Positions 1 through 11,113 of a stretch of DNA of 64,000 bases are shown here, in pieces. Source of the DNA: Kofleriaceae bacterium (GTDB lineage Bacteria; Myxococcota_A; Polyangia; Haliangiales; Haliangiaceae); assembly GCA_018058095.1 (NCBI GenBank), contig JAGPCO010000008.1, positions 49,997 through 113,996 on the forward strand, in the 5' to 3' direction. The notes under the pieces are model-generated. The model saw only the letters and a list, made by a program, of their open reading frames with translations. It was not told where the DNA came from and did not search any database. Made by a program: the position numbers and the translations under genes. Position 1 is the stretch's first letter. Every line of letters starts with the position of its first letter.

Positions 1-24
1 AGCTCACAGCTAAGGATTCTCGCC

Positions 25-189
25 ATGGCCTCCTTTACCGCCGCCACCAGCGTCAAGCGCAAGAACAAGACCAAGGCGCAAGGTCGCCGCCGCAAGAACG
101 CGCAGGCTCGCCACTCGACGCTGAGCGAGACCGCGCTGTTCGCCGCGCTCGGCGAGCCCGGCAAGCCGGCCCCGCGCAAGGCGACCTGA
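25..189 (+). CDS. 54-aa basic hypothetical protein
   Basis: A short reading frame of 54 codons starts at ATG 25 with an AAGGA ribosome-binding site at 12-16 and ends in TGA. The product begins MASFTAATSVKRKNKTKAQG and is rich in Lys, Arg and Ala in its first 30 residues, with a Pro/Lys-rich tail. No signal peptide or membrane segment is visible. The Lys/Arg density would suit nucleic-acid or ribosome binding, but that is inference. It stands alone upstream of a hairpin terminator and convergent to rel. The ribosome-binding site, terminator and typical codon use support a real gene. The function is not recognised. Confidence 0.6.
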   Translation: MASFTAATSVKRKNKTKAQGRRRKNAQARHSTLSETALFAALGEPGKPAPRKAT

Positions 190-190
190 G

Positions 191-224
191 GCCGGCGCGA
201 GCGGCAGGCTCGCGCGCCGGTTTT
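191..224 (+). terminator. Rho-independent terminator after the 54-aa gene
   Basis: An 11-base arm (CCGGCGCGAGC, 192-202) pairs with 208-220 with a two-base bulge, followed directly by TTTT at 221-224. It begins two bases after the stop codon of the small gene. Confidence 0.6.
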
Positions 225-327
225 CGTCGACGGGCGCCAAGGCCGCCGGCGCAAGCATGGGCACCTCGGCGGTGCCGCCGGAGGCAGCACGCCCGGGACG
301 CGGCGGTGCCGTCCGCTGCGACCGCGA

Positions 328-2493
<2,166 letters not shown>

Positions 2494-2520
2494 CGTCGCC
2501 CGGCACGCGGGCGAGCGGTG

Positions 2521-2529
2521 AGGGTAGCA
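2521..2529 (-). promoter_or_regulatory. Possible extended -10 promoter of rel
   Basis: On the minus strand TGCTACCCT fits an extended -10 (TGnTAnnnT) about 28 bases before the rel start codon. No good -35 is visible, which extended -10 promoters can tolerate. Confidence 0.3.
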
Positions 2530-2646
2530 AGAATCGCCCGGTGTCGCCTGCCAGGCCGGGGCGGTCGCGCCGCAGGTACGCGAGGTCGCCCAGGAAAAGT
2601 CTGAGGCCAGCCAGGCAACCAGGCCGGGGCCGCCGCGGGCCGGCGG

Positions 2647-3363
2647 TCAGTCGAGCGCGTCGGTCGCGTCGGCCCAGCGCGGCTGATCACGATCGCGGAA
2701 GTTCCACACGAACTCGAACGCCTGGCCGCGCCGGCGGACGATGAGCTTGACCCAGGTCAGCTGCTTGGTGAACAGGTCGCGCCGGTAGAACACGAAGTCG
2801 GCCTTGCCCCGGAACACCGACAGCGACCCGAGCGGCTGACGCCGTCGCCAGCCATCGTCGTTGAGCGCGACGATGTCGCCGTACAGGTTGCGGCGCGCGC
2901 TGCGGACCTCGGTGTCCCACATCGTGACCAGGTGCTTGGTGGTCGGGTGCTCGACCGCCTCCGGGCGGTAGTGGTTGCCGGCGCTGTCGACGTACTCCAC
3001 CTCCCAGGTGCGAAGGTCGGCCCACTCCTGCCACTTGTGCTCGAGCTGGACGTGAAAGCGCAGGCGGTCGCGTGACACCAGCGTGAAGCTGGCCTCGTTG
3101 TGGAGCGGGTAGCGCGCGGTGCGCACCGGCGCCGCCCGCTGGGCCGGGCCCGGCTGGTGCGGCAGCCGCAGCTCCATGTCGCCGGTGACGATGACCGCCT
3201 TCTCCGACTTGCGGAGCGTCTCCATCGTCACCAGCGGGTTGGGCTGGACCACCGCGGCCTGGAACGTACGTGTGCACGCGCCGACCGCCAACGCGCTGGC
3301 GATCATCGCCAGCGTGGTCATCCGCGCCATCCCCACACCCCGAGGCCGTCGTGGAACCGCCAT
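2647..3363 (-). CDS. Putative lipoprotein of unknown function
   Basis: The 238-aa product starts MAVPRRPRGVGMARM and has a hydrophobic stretch ending in a lipobox-like AVGAC, so it is probably a lipoprotein. The mature part is mixed alpha/beta with many Trp and Tyr residues and no motif I recognise. An inner Met at 3330 is an alternative start. I chose 3363 because a sigma-70-like promoter sits exactly six bases upstream (TTGACG, 18-base spacer, AACGAT). It lies between rel and gmk in the same direction, with 108 bases separating it from gmk, and probably forms its own unit. Confidence 0.65.
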   Translation of the reverse strand: MAVPRRPRGVGMARMTTLAMIASALAVGACTRTFQAAVVQPNPLVTMETLRKSEKAVIVTGDMELRLPHQPGPAQRAAPVRTARYPLHNEASFTLVSRDRLRFHVQLEHKWQEWADLRTWEVEYVDSAGNHYRPEAVEHPTTKHLVTMWDTEVRSARRNLYGDIVALNDDGWRRRQPLGSLSVFRGKADFVFYRRDLFTKQLTWVKLIVRRRGQAFEFVWNFRDRDQPRWADATDALD

Positions 3364-3369
3364 GAACAG

Positions 3370-3399
3370 ATCGTTGCGCCGTTCGATCGCCGGCGTCAA
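3370..3399 (-). promoter_or_regulatory. Sigma-70-like promoter, leaderless spacing
   Basis: On the minus strand TTGACG (3399-3394) and AACGAT (3375-3370) are separated by 18 bases. The -10 ends six bases before ATG 3363, so transcription would start at or beside the start codon. Confidence 0.45.
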
Positions 3400-3470
3400 T
3401 TCGATTCGGCGGCGACCACGCACCTCGCCGCTGTCGCACCCGCGTCGCACCGTCGCCTCGGCCCGGCGGA

Positions 3471-4193
3471 TCAGGTGCCGAGCAGGGCGCGCGCGTGCGC
3501 GGCGTGGTCGCGGGCGGTGTTGGCGGCGACCACCGTGGCCAGCTCGGCCAGCGGGTGGGGCACGTCCGGGCGATCGACCACACCGTAGCGACGGGTGAGA
3601 TAGATGGCGCGCAGGACCCGGTAGGCCTGGTCGAGGTCGTCGTTGATGACCTGGTGGGCGTACTCGGGGAAGTGGGCCAGCTCCTCGAGCGCCTTGCGCA
3701 GGCGGCGCTCGATCACCTCGGGATCGTCGGTGGCCCGCCGCCGCAGCCGCTCGGCCAGCGTGGTCAGGTCGGGCGGGAGGATGAAGATCTTGAGCGAGTC
3801 GGCCGGCCACTGCGCCGACAGCGCGGCCCCGCCCTGCCAGTCGACGTCGAAGATGACGTCACGCGCCCCGGCCAGGGCGGTCTCGACCGCGGCCCGCGCC
3901 GTCCCGTAGCGGTTGCCGTGCACCACCGCGTGTTCGGCGAAGGCGCCGGCCTCGATCATCGCGGCGAAGCGGGCCCCGTCGACATAGTGGTAGTCGCGGC
4001 CCTCGACCTCGCCCGGGCGCATCGGTCGAGTCGTGTACGACACCGAGAACTCGAGGGTCGGGAACTCGGCCAGGAGCCGGCGCGTGAGCGTGGTCTTGCC
4101 AGCGCCAGACGGCGACGAGACGATGACCAGGGTTCCGCGGGCCACGGCGGGACTATCGGGCGGCGGCGCCCCGGGTGCAAGCGACCCGCTCAC
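3471..4193 (-). CDS. gmk: Guanylate kinase
   Basis: The 240-aa enzyme phosphorylates GMP to GDP with ATP in purine nucleotide metabolism. The P-loop SSPSGAGKTT lies at about residues 26-35. The GMP-binding region has SYTTRPMRPGEVEGRDYHY near 52-70, both hallmarks of the family. It is about 20-30 residues longer than usual because of a Pro/Ala-rich N-terminus (MSGSLAPGAPPPDSPAVARG). A later start is possible, but no better candidate is visible before the P-loop strand. It lies 39 bases downstream of yicC, a pairing conserved in many bacteria, and the two are probably co-transcribed. GMK also supplies the GDP/GTP pool used by the nearby Rel. Confidence 0.95.
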   Translation of the reverse strand: MSGSLAPGAPPPDSPAVARGTLVIVSSPSGAGKTTLTRRLLAEFPTLEFSVSYTTRPMRPGEVEGRDYHYVDGARFAAMIEAGAFAEHAVVHGNRYGTARAAVETALAGARDVIFDVDWQGGAALSAQWPADSLKIFILPPDLTTLAERLRRRATDDPEVIERRLRKALEELAHFPEYAHQVINDDLDQAYRVLRAIYLTRRYGVVDRPDVPHPLAELATVVAANTARDHAAHARALLGT

Positions 4194-4232
4194 GGCCGTG
4201 ATCCGCTCCGCCGCGGCGCGAGATCTACCCGG

Positions 4233-5105
4233 CTACTCGACGTTCTGGACCTGCTCGCGCAGCTTCTCCAGCTCGACCTTGCCGGACACCACCAGGTGGG
4301 CGATGGCGGCCGAGCCCGCCTTGGACCCCACGGTGTTGAGCTCGCGCCCCAGCTCCTGCACCAGGAAGTCGAGCGCGCGCCCGATCGTGCGGTCCGCGCC
4401 GTCGACCAGGCCGAGGGCCTGGGCCAGGTGTGATCGCAGGCGGGTCAGCTCCTCGCTGACGTCGACCCGATCGGCGATCGTCGCCAGCTCGGCGGCCAGC
4501 CGGTCGGGTCCGAGCTCGGCCGCGCCGGCGTCGGCCAGCAGGCGACGGACCCGGTCGAGCAGCCGGGCGTGGGCCTCGGCGGCGGCCCCAGCGCTGGCGC
4601 TGGCCACCTGCTCGACCAGGGTGGACAGGGCCGAGATCCGCCCGCGCAGATCGGCGGCCAGGGCCTGGCCCTCGCGCGCCCGCATCACCCGCAACCCGGC
4701 CAGGGCGTCGTCGGCCGCCGCCAGCACATCCCCGGCCACGGCCTCGTCGTCGACGCTCGGCCCGGCGCCGCCCGCGGCCGCGCCGAGCCGGGCCAGGGTC
4801 AGCTCGAGGCTCGGCGGCGGCGCGCCGAGGGCCGCGGCCAGCGCGACCAGCTGGCGATGGACCGGGGCGACCCGATCGAGCGCGAGCGCCCCGTCGTCGG
4901 CGGCAGCGGCCCGGTCGACACGCACGGCCAGCGTGACCGCGCCCCGGCCCAGCGCGGCGCGCACCCGCGCCGACAGCGCCTCCTCGAGGCCGGGCCTGCC
5001 CACCCCGCGCAGCTTGAGGTCGAGGTGGCGGTGGTTGACCGCGCGCACCTCGACCACCACGCGCCCGCCGTCGATCCCACGCTCCCCGCGTCCGAAGCCG
5101 GTCAT
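4233..5105 (-). CDS. yicC: YicC/YloC-family endoribonuclease
   Basis: The 290-aa product starts MTGFGRGE, the signature beginning of the YicC family, and contains VRAVNHRHLDLKLRG near residue 25. The C-terminus carries the family segment around DVSEELTRLRSHL and a final region rich in acidic residues (VGSKAGSAAIAHLVV, then KVELEKLREQVQNVE). YicC proteins are cytoplasmic endoribonucleases that act in RNA turnover. Length and both ends match the family, so the start at 5105 is preferred over upstream in-frame codons. It heads a yicC-gmk pair and is divergent from the solute-binding protein gene, with 44 bases between the chosen starts. Confidence 0.9.
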   Translation of the reverse strand: MTGFGRGERGIDGGRVVVEVRAVNHRHLDLKLRGVGRPGLEEALSARVRAALGRGAVTLAVRVDRAAAADDGALALDRVAPVHRQLVALAAALGAPPPSLELTLARLGAAAGGAGPSVDDEAVAGDVLAAADDALAGLRVMRAREGQALAADLRGRISALSTLVEQVASASAGAAAEAHARLLDRVRRLLADAGAAELGPDRLAAELATIADRVDVSEELTRLRSHLAQALGLVDGADRTIGRALDFLVQELGRELNTVGSKAGSAAIAHLVVSGKVELEKLREQVQNVE

Positions 5106-5149
5106 GCTGTACACGGGTGGTGGATACCACGGCGGGGTATCGTCGGGCC

Positions 5150-6349
5150 GTGCCGCCCCGCCCTGCCACCGCCACCACGCGCCACGCGCCAGGCCTGGCC
5201 CTGGCCCTCGGGCTGCTGGTTGGTGCCGACGGGTGCAGCGCCGACCGGCCGCCACCGGCGCCGGCCATCGAGTTCTGGCACACCCTCGGCCCGGCCGAGG
5301 CCACGACGCTGCTGGCCGCGGCCCGGCCGGAGCTGGCCGGGCGCGCGGTCCACGCCCGCCCCATCCCGTTCTCGCGGGCCCACCCGATCGCGCTCGCCGC
5401 GCTCACCAGCGGCGCCGGTTGCCCCGATCTCCTGCGCATCGACGCGACCTGGCTGCCGCGTTTCGCCCCGCTGCTGGCGCCGCCGCCGCCGGCCCTGCTC
5501 GAGGCGCCGTGGCTCGACGAGGCGCGCGCGCTGGCCACGGTCGCGGGCGGGCAGCGAGCGGCGCCGCAGGCGCTCGACGGCCTGCTCGCGCTGCATCGGC
5601 GCGACGTGGTGCTGCCGGCCGCGGCCTCGCTCACGGCCTGGCTCGACCACGTCGCCGCGCTGCCCCTGACCGGCGGCGCCCGCTGGCGCCTGGCGCTGCG
5701 CGCCGATGGCTACTGGTGGGTCCCGTTCCTGCGCGAGCTCGGCGGCGAGTTGCCGGCCGGCCCCAGCCCCGCTGGCGGCGGCGGCCTGCCGTCGCCGCAG
5801 GCCGAGCGAGCCACCGAGGAGCTGGCGGCGCGGGCCCACGCCCTGGCCGCGCCGACCACGACCGGGGCCGACACGCCCGACGAGGCGCGCCAGTTCAGCC
5901 GGGGCGAGGTCCTGGTCTGGCTGACCGGCTCGTGGGCGCTGGCCACGCTCGACGAGGTCGACCGGCGCGACCTGGTCGCGTCCCCGGTGCCGCACGCACC
6001 CCGCGGCGGCCAGCTGCTGGTGGTGCCGGCGTGCGCCAGCGACGTCGCCGCGGGCTGGCGGCTGGCCGCGGCGCTGACCTCGAACGCGGCCGAGCTGAGC
6101 CTGGCCCGCGCGCACGGCGTGGTGCCGACCCGGCGCGACGCCCTGGCCGCGGCGCCGGCGCTGGTGCAGGCGGCGTATCGCGCCGTCGCCGCCGGGCGGC
6201 CCCTGCCGCAGGGCGCCGGCGTCCCGCTCCTGTTCGACGATCTGTCGCCCGCGGTGGCCGCGGTGCTGGCCGGCGACAGCAGCGCGGCCGAGGCCATGGC
6301 CGGGGTCCGCCAGGGCTGGGCCCGCCTCGCCGCCGAGGCCCGGCCGTGA
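5150..6349 (+). CDS. Extracellular solute-binding lipoprotein (ABC sugar-binding type)
   Basis: The 399-aa protein has an N-terminal hydrophobic segment ending in LLVGADGC, a probable lipobox. The mature start (IEFWHTLGPAEATTL) is the classic opening of family 1 solute-binding proteins, which bind sugars or similar ligands. Further hits are CPDLLRIDATWLPRF, and FSRGEVLVWLTGSWAL near the middle. The protein is somewhat short of the usual 420 or so residues. No permease or ATPase gene follows. Instead its stop codon overlaps the start of a sensor kinase (GTGA), suggesting that it presents ligand to the kinase rather than feeding a transporter. GTG 5150 is chosen because GTG 5117 would leave only 11 bases to the divergent yicC. 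Both starts are possible. Confidence 0.75.
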   Translation: MPPRPATATTRHAPGLALALGLLVGADGCSADRPPPAPAIEFWHTLGPAEATTLLAAARPELAGRAVHARPIPFSRAHPIALAALTSGAGCPDLLRIDATWLPRFAPLLAPPPPALLEAPWLDEARALATVAGGQRAAPQALDGLLALHRRDVVLPAAASLTAWLDHVAALPLTGGARWRLALRADGYWWVPFLRELGGELPAGPSPAGGGGLPSPQAERATEELAARAHALAAPTTTGADTPDEARQFSRGEVLVWLTGSWALATLDEVDRRDLVASPVPHAPRGGQLLVVPACASDVAAGWRLAAALTSNAAELSLARAHGVVPTRRDALAAAPALVQAAYRAVAAGRPLPQGAGVPLLFDDLSPAVAAVLAGDSSAAEAMAGVRQGWARLAAEARP

Positions 6350-8183
6350 CCGCGCCGCCGCCGCCGCCACCCCGCGCGCCGCGCCCGCGCACGCTGCGGA
6401 CCCGCGTCGTCGTCGTGCTCGCCATCGCCGCGGTGGTGCCGACGCTGCTCGTCGGTGGGCTGGCCGTGCTGCGGGCCCAGCGCGACGTCGAGGCCGAGGT
6501 CGTGCGCGGTCACCTCGCGCTCATCCGCGCCCTGGCCAGCCTGCTCGACGGGACGCTGCAGGACGGCCGGCGCGCGGTCGAGCTGGCGGTGGCGGCGTGG
6601 GCCGACCCGCGCCCGACCGTGCCCGCCGTCGCCCCCGCCGGCCAGGGCGAGCCCGACACCACCGACGCCGCCGACGCCGACCGCCTGCGTCGGCGCCTGC
6701 GCCGCCAGCTACCGCTGGCGACCGAGGTCACCGTGCTCACCCCGGCCGGCGCCCGCCTGGCCGGGCCGGCGCTGCCGCCCGGCCTCGCCGTCGACGCCCA
6801 CTCCTACGGCGGCTACGTGGCCGAGGTCGAGCCGCCTGCCAGCGCCGGCCCCGACGCCGCGCGCGCGGCCTACCTCATCGTCCAGGCCCGCAACCGCGCC
6901 GGCGCGCTGGTCGGCGTGGTCGCGGTCGAGCTCGCGCTCGACTTCGTCGCCGACGCGCTGGCGCAGGCGCGCCTGCCGCGCGCCGCCCGCGTCCTGGTCG
7001 TCGACGGCCGCGGCCGGGTCATCGCCACCGCCGGCGCCGTCGCCACCGGGCCGCCACCCGAGGCGGTGGTCCGGGCCCAGGCCACCAGCGCCGCCGTCGA
7101 GGGCTGGACCATCGGCGACGGCGACGTCGCGGCGTACCGGGCCCTGGGCGGGCTGCACTCGCTGCGCGGCGTGCCGTGGTCGGTGCTGCTGGTGCAGCCC
7201 GAGGCCGACGCCTTCGCGGTCGCGCGCGCGACCCGGCGCGACACGTTGTGGATCGGTGCCCTGGCCCTGGTGCTGGCGGTGATCGGCGGCGCGCTGCTGG
7301 CGCGGCGCCTGACCCGCCCGCTGGCGGCGCTGGCGGCGCGGGCCGACGTCATCGCCCGCGGCGACGCCGGCCCGGCCCAGCCGGCCATCTCCGGACCCGG
7401 CGAGATCGGCGTGCTCGGCGCGCGTATGGAGGAGATGGGCGCGCGCCTGCACGAGCGGGCCCAGCTGGCCGGGGCGCTGGCCCGCGGTGATCGCCTGGCC
7501 TCGGTCGGCGTCATGTCGGCCCAGGTCGCGCACGAGATCAACAACCCCCTGACCACCGTGCTCGGCTACGCCCGCCTGCTGCTCGAGGACAAGCCAGCCG
7601 ACCACCCCGATCACGCTGGGCTCACCCTCATCGCCGAGGAGGCGGAGCGGATGAAGGGCATCGTCGGTGGCCTGCTCGACTACGCGCGCGCGCCCGGCAG
7701 CGGGCCCGGGGCCGACGCCGCCACCAGCGCGACCGACCTGGCCCGGACCTGCCAGCACGTCGCTGGCCTGATCGCGCCCGAGCTCCGGCGCGGCCGCTGC
7801 ACCCTGGCGCTCGCCGTCGACGGCGCCGGCGCGGTGGCGATGGCCGCCGCCGACCTGCAGCAGGTGCTGTTCAACCTGGTCCAGAACGCCATCCACGCCA
7901 TGGCCTCGGCCGGCGGCGCCGTCCGCATCCAGGCCGACCTGGGCGTCGGCGGCGTCGCCACCGTGGTCCGCGTCGTCGACGAGGGCCCCGGGGTCCCGAC
8001 CGCACATCGGGCCCGCGTGTTCGACCCCTTCTTCACCACCAAGGGCAGCGGCCACGGCACCGGCCTGGGCCTCGCCGTGTGCCGTCACCTCGTGCTGCGC
8101 GCCGGCGGCACCATCGAGGTCGGGCCGGGCCCGGACGGCCGTGGCGCCGAGTTCCGGCTCGTGTTACCCCGGTCCACCACCCC

Positions 8184-8187
<4 letters not shown>
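6346..8187 (+). CDS. Membrane sensor histidine kinase
   Basis: The 613-aa kinase starts with GTG overlapping the previous stop. One membrane segment lies near residues 20-42, followed by a periplasmic sensor region of about 250 residues with a Cache-like pattern. A second membrane segment is near 300-320, with a HAMP domain after it (LTRPLAALAARADVIARGD). The dimerisation/phosphoacceptor box is AQVAHEINNPLTTVLGYARL, with His near 395. The ATP-binding domain has NLVQNAIHAM (N box), DEGPGVP (G1), FDPFFTTK (F box) and GTGLGLAVC (G2). It should phosphorylate the NtrC-type regulator encoded next, whose start codon overlaps its stop. The solute-binding protein upstream is a plausible input. Confidence 0.9.
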
Positions 8188-9578
<1,391 letters not shown>

Positions 9579-9631
9579 CAGGGTGCTGAGCAACGCCGCA
9601 GGGGCGGTCCTCGCGCCCTGCTGCGCCGCGC

Positions 9632-10747
9632 TCACCCCTCGGACAGCCGCGACCAGGCGCGCTCGAGGTCGGCCGGCGCCGGCGCGTGCAGGCGCAGGCG
9701 GACGCCGGTGATGGGGTGATCGAGCTCGAGCCGCTCGGCGTGCAGGGCCTGGCGCCCGAGCTCGCCGGCGACCTCGAGCAGGCGCGGCGTGCGCGGGCGT
9801 GGGCCGTACACCGGGTCACCCACGATCGCGAAGCCGTGATCGGCGCAGTGGACGCGGATCTGGTGGGTCCGCCCCGTCTCCAGCTGGCAGCTGATGCGGG
9901 CCGCGCGATCGTCACCGGCGCCGGCCCGGGCCAGCAGGCGGACGTGGGTCACCGCGCTCTTGCCACGCTCGACCTTCGACGAGAAGCGCATGCGGTGTAC
10001 TGGGTGGCGGCCGTACAACGTGCGCAGGGTCAGCGCGTCGCGGTACGGCGGCGGCGCGCACAGCGCAAGGTACGACCGCACCATGGTCGCCTTGTGCTTG
10101 AACGCCTCGACCAGGGCGATGTGGGCGTGGTCGTGCTTGCTGGCGATGAGCACCCCCGAGGTGTCCTTGTCGAGCCGGTGGACGATGCCCGGGCGCAGCT
10201 CGCCGCCGATGCCGGCCAGGTCGCGGCAGTGGTGCAGCAGGGCGTTGACCAGGGTGCCGCGCGGGTGCCCGGGCGCCGGGTGCACCACCAGGCCGGCCGG
10301 CTTGTCGACGGCGATGACGTGTTCGTCCTCGTACAGCACCACGAGCGGGATGGCCTCGGCCTCCAGCGTGACCGCGACCGGCGCCGGCACGTCGACCTCG
10401 ACCCGCTCGCCGCCGCGCAGCTTGAGGCCGGCCTTGGCGGCGACCAGGCCGTCGACGCGGACCCGGCCCTCGCCGATGAGGCGCTGCACCGCGGCCCGGG
10501 TCAGCTCGGCCAGCGCCGCGGTCACCACCGCGTCGAGCCGACCGCCGGCCCGCACCGTGAGGGTGCGCACCCCGGCGGCGATGCCAGCGCCGCCGGGCGC
10601 GAGGGCCAGCGCCGCCTCGTCGTCGTCGTCCCCGCCCGCGTCCCCCTCGAGCTCGACCTCGTCGTCGCCGCCAACCAGGTCGGGCGCGGCACCCGGCCCC
10701 GTGTCCGGATCGGGCGGCTCGCCCGGGCCGGGGCCGGCGCCGATCAC
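9632..10747 (-). CDS. RluA/RluD-family pseudouridine synthase with acidic N-terminal extension
   Basis: The 371-aa protein converts uridines to pseudouridine in RNA, most likely 23S rRNA. An S4 RNA-binding domain covers about residues 60-125 (GRLDAVVTAALAELTRAAVQ onward). The catalytic signature is RPGIVHRLDKDTSG near 185-198 with the active Asp near 192. The sequence fits RluD better than RluA because the S4 domain is present. The first 55 residues are unusual, being Pro/Gly-rich followed by an acidic run (GGDDEVELEGDAGGDDDDEA). The GTG start overlaps the stop of the upstream 88-aa gene. A shorter form starting just before the S4 domain cannot be excluded. Confidence 0.88.
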   Translation of the reverse strand: MIGAGPGPGEPPDPDTGPGAAPDLVGGDDEVELEGDAGGDDDDEAALALAPGGAGIAAGVRTLTVRAGGRLDAVVTAALAELTRAAVQRLIGEGRVRVDGLVAAKAGLKLRGGERVEVDVPAPVAVTLEAEAIPLVVLYEDEHVIAVDKPAGLVVHPAPGHPRGTLVNALLHHCRDLAGIGGELRPGIVHRLDKDTSGVLIASKHDHAHIALVEAFKHKATMVRSYLALCAPPPYRDALTLRTLYGRHPVHRMRFSSKVERGKSAVTHVRLLARAGAGDDRAARISCQLETGRTHQIRVHCADHGFAIVGDPVYGPRPRTPRLLEVAGELGRQALHAERLELDHPITGVRLRLHAPAPADLERAWSRLSEG

Positions 10748-11010
10748 CAGATCTTCGACTTGATGTGGCCCTTGGACTTGACCAGCACGTCGACCACCGC
10801 GCGCTCGTAGATCCCCTGCGCGAAGATGTCCTCGGTGACGCGGCTCTTGAACAGCTCCGAGCCCTCCTTGATCTCGTCGGCCATGACGTCGAACAGGGTG
10901 TCGTTGGCGATGCCCTCGAGGATCTTCGGCTCGTGATACAGGGTCAGGTCGGAGGCGATGGCGCGCGCCAGCTGGCGCGCCCGCTTGGCGTTGTCGATCA
11001 GGGTTGCCAT
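10744..11010 (-). CDS. 88-aa conserved-looking hypothetical protein
   Basis: The product starts MATLIDNAKRARQLARAIAS and is mostly helical and charged, with no signal peptide or membrane segment. It ends KSKGHIKSKIW. I do not recognise the family, although the composition looks like an ordinary cytoplasmic protein. A strong sigma-70-like promoter lies just upstream, and its stop overlaps the GTG of the pseudouridine synthase, so both genes should be made together. A small partner or regulator of the modification enzyme is possible but is inference only. Confidence 0.7.
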   Translation of the reverse strand: MATLIDNAKRARQLARAIASDLTLYHEPKILEGIANDTLFDVMADEIKEGSELFKSRVTEDIFAQGIYERAVVDVLVKSKGHIKSKIW

Positions 11011-11016
11011 GGCGTG

Positions 11017-11046
11017 ATCGTAGGGGCCACCAGGCCAGGGGGTCAA
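11017..11046 (-). promoter_or_regulatory. Sigma-70 promoter, leaderless spacing
   Basis: On the minus strand TTGACC (11046-11041), an 18-base spacer and TACGAT (11022-11017) form a good promoter. The -10 ends exactly six bases before ATG 11010, so the transcript would carry little or no 5' leader. Confidence 0.55.
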
Positions 11047-11113
11047 GCCCGGGGGCCGGTCGCCTGCCCGGTCGCCTGCCCGCCCGGGTGATCGTCCACC
11101 CGGCGTGGTTCGG

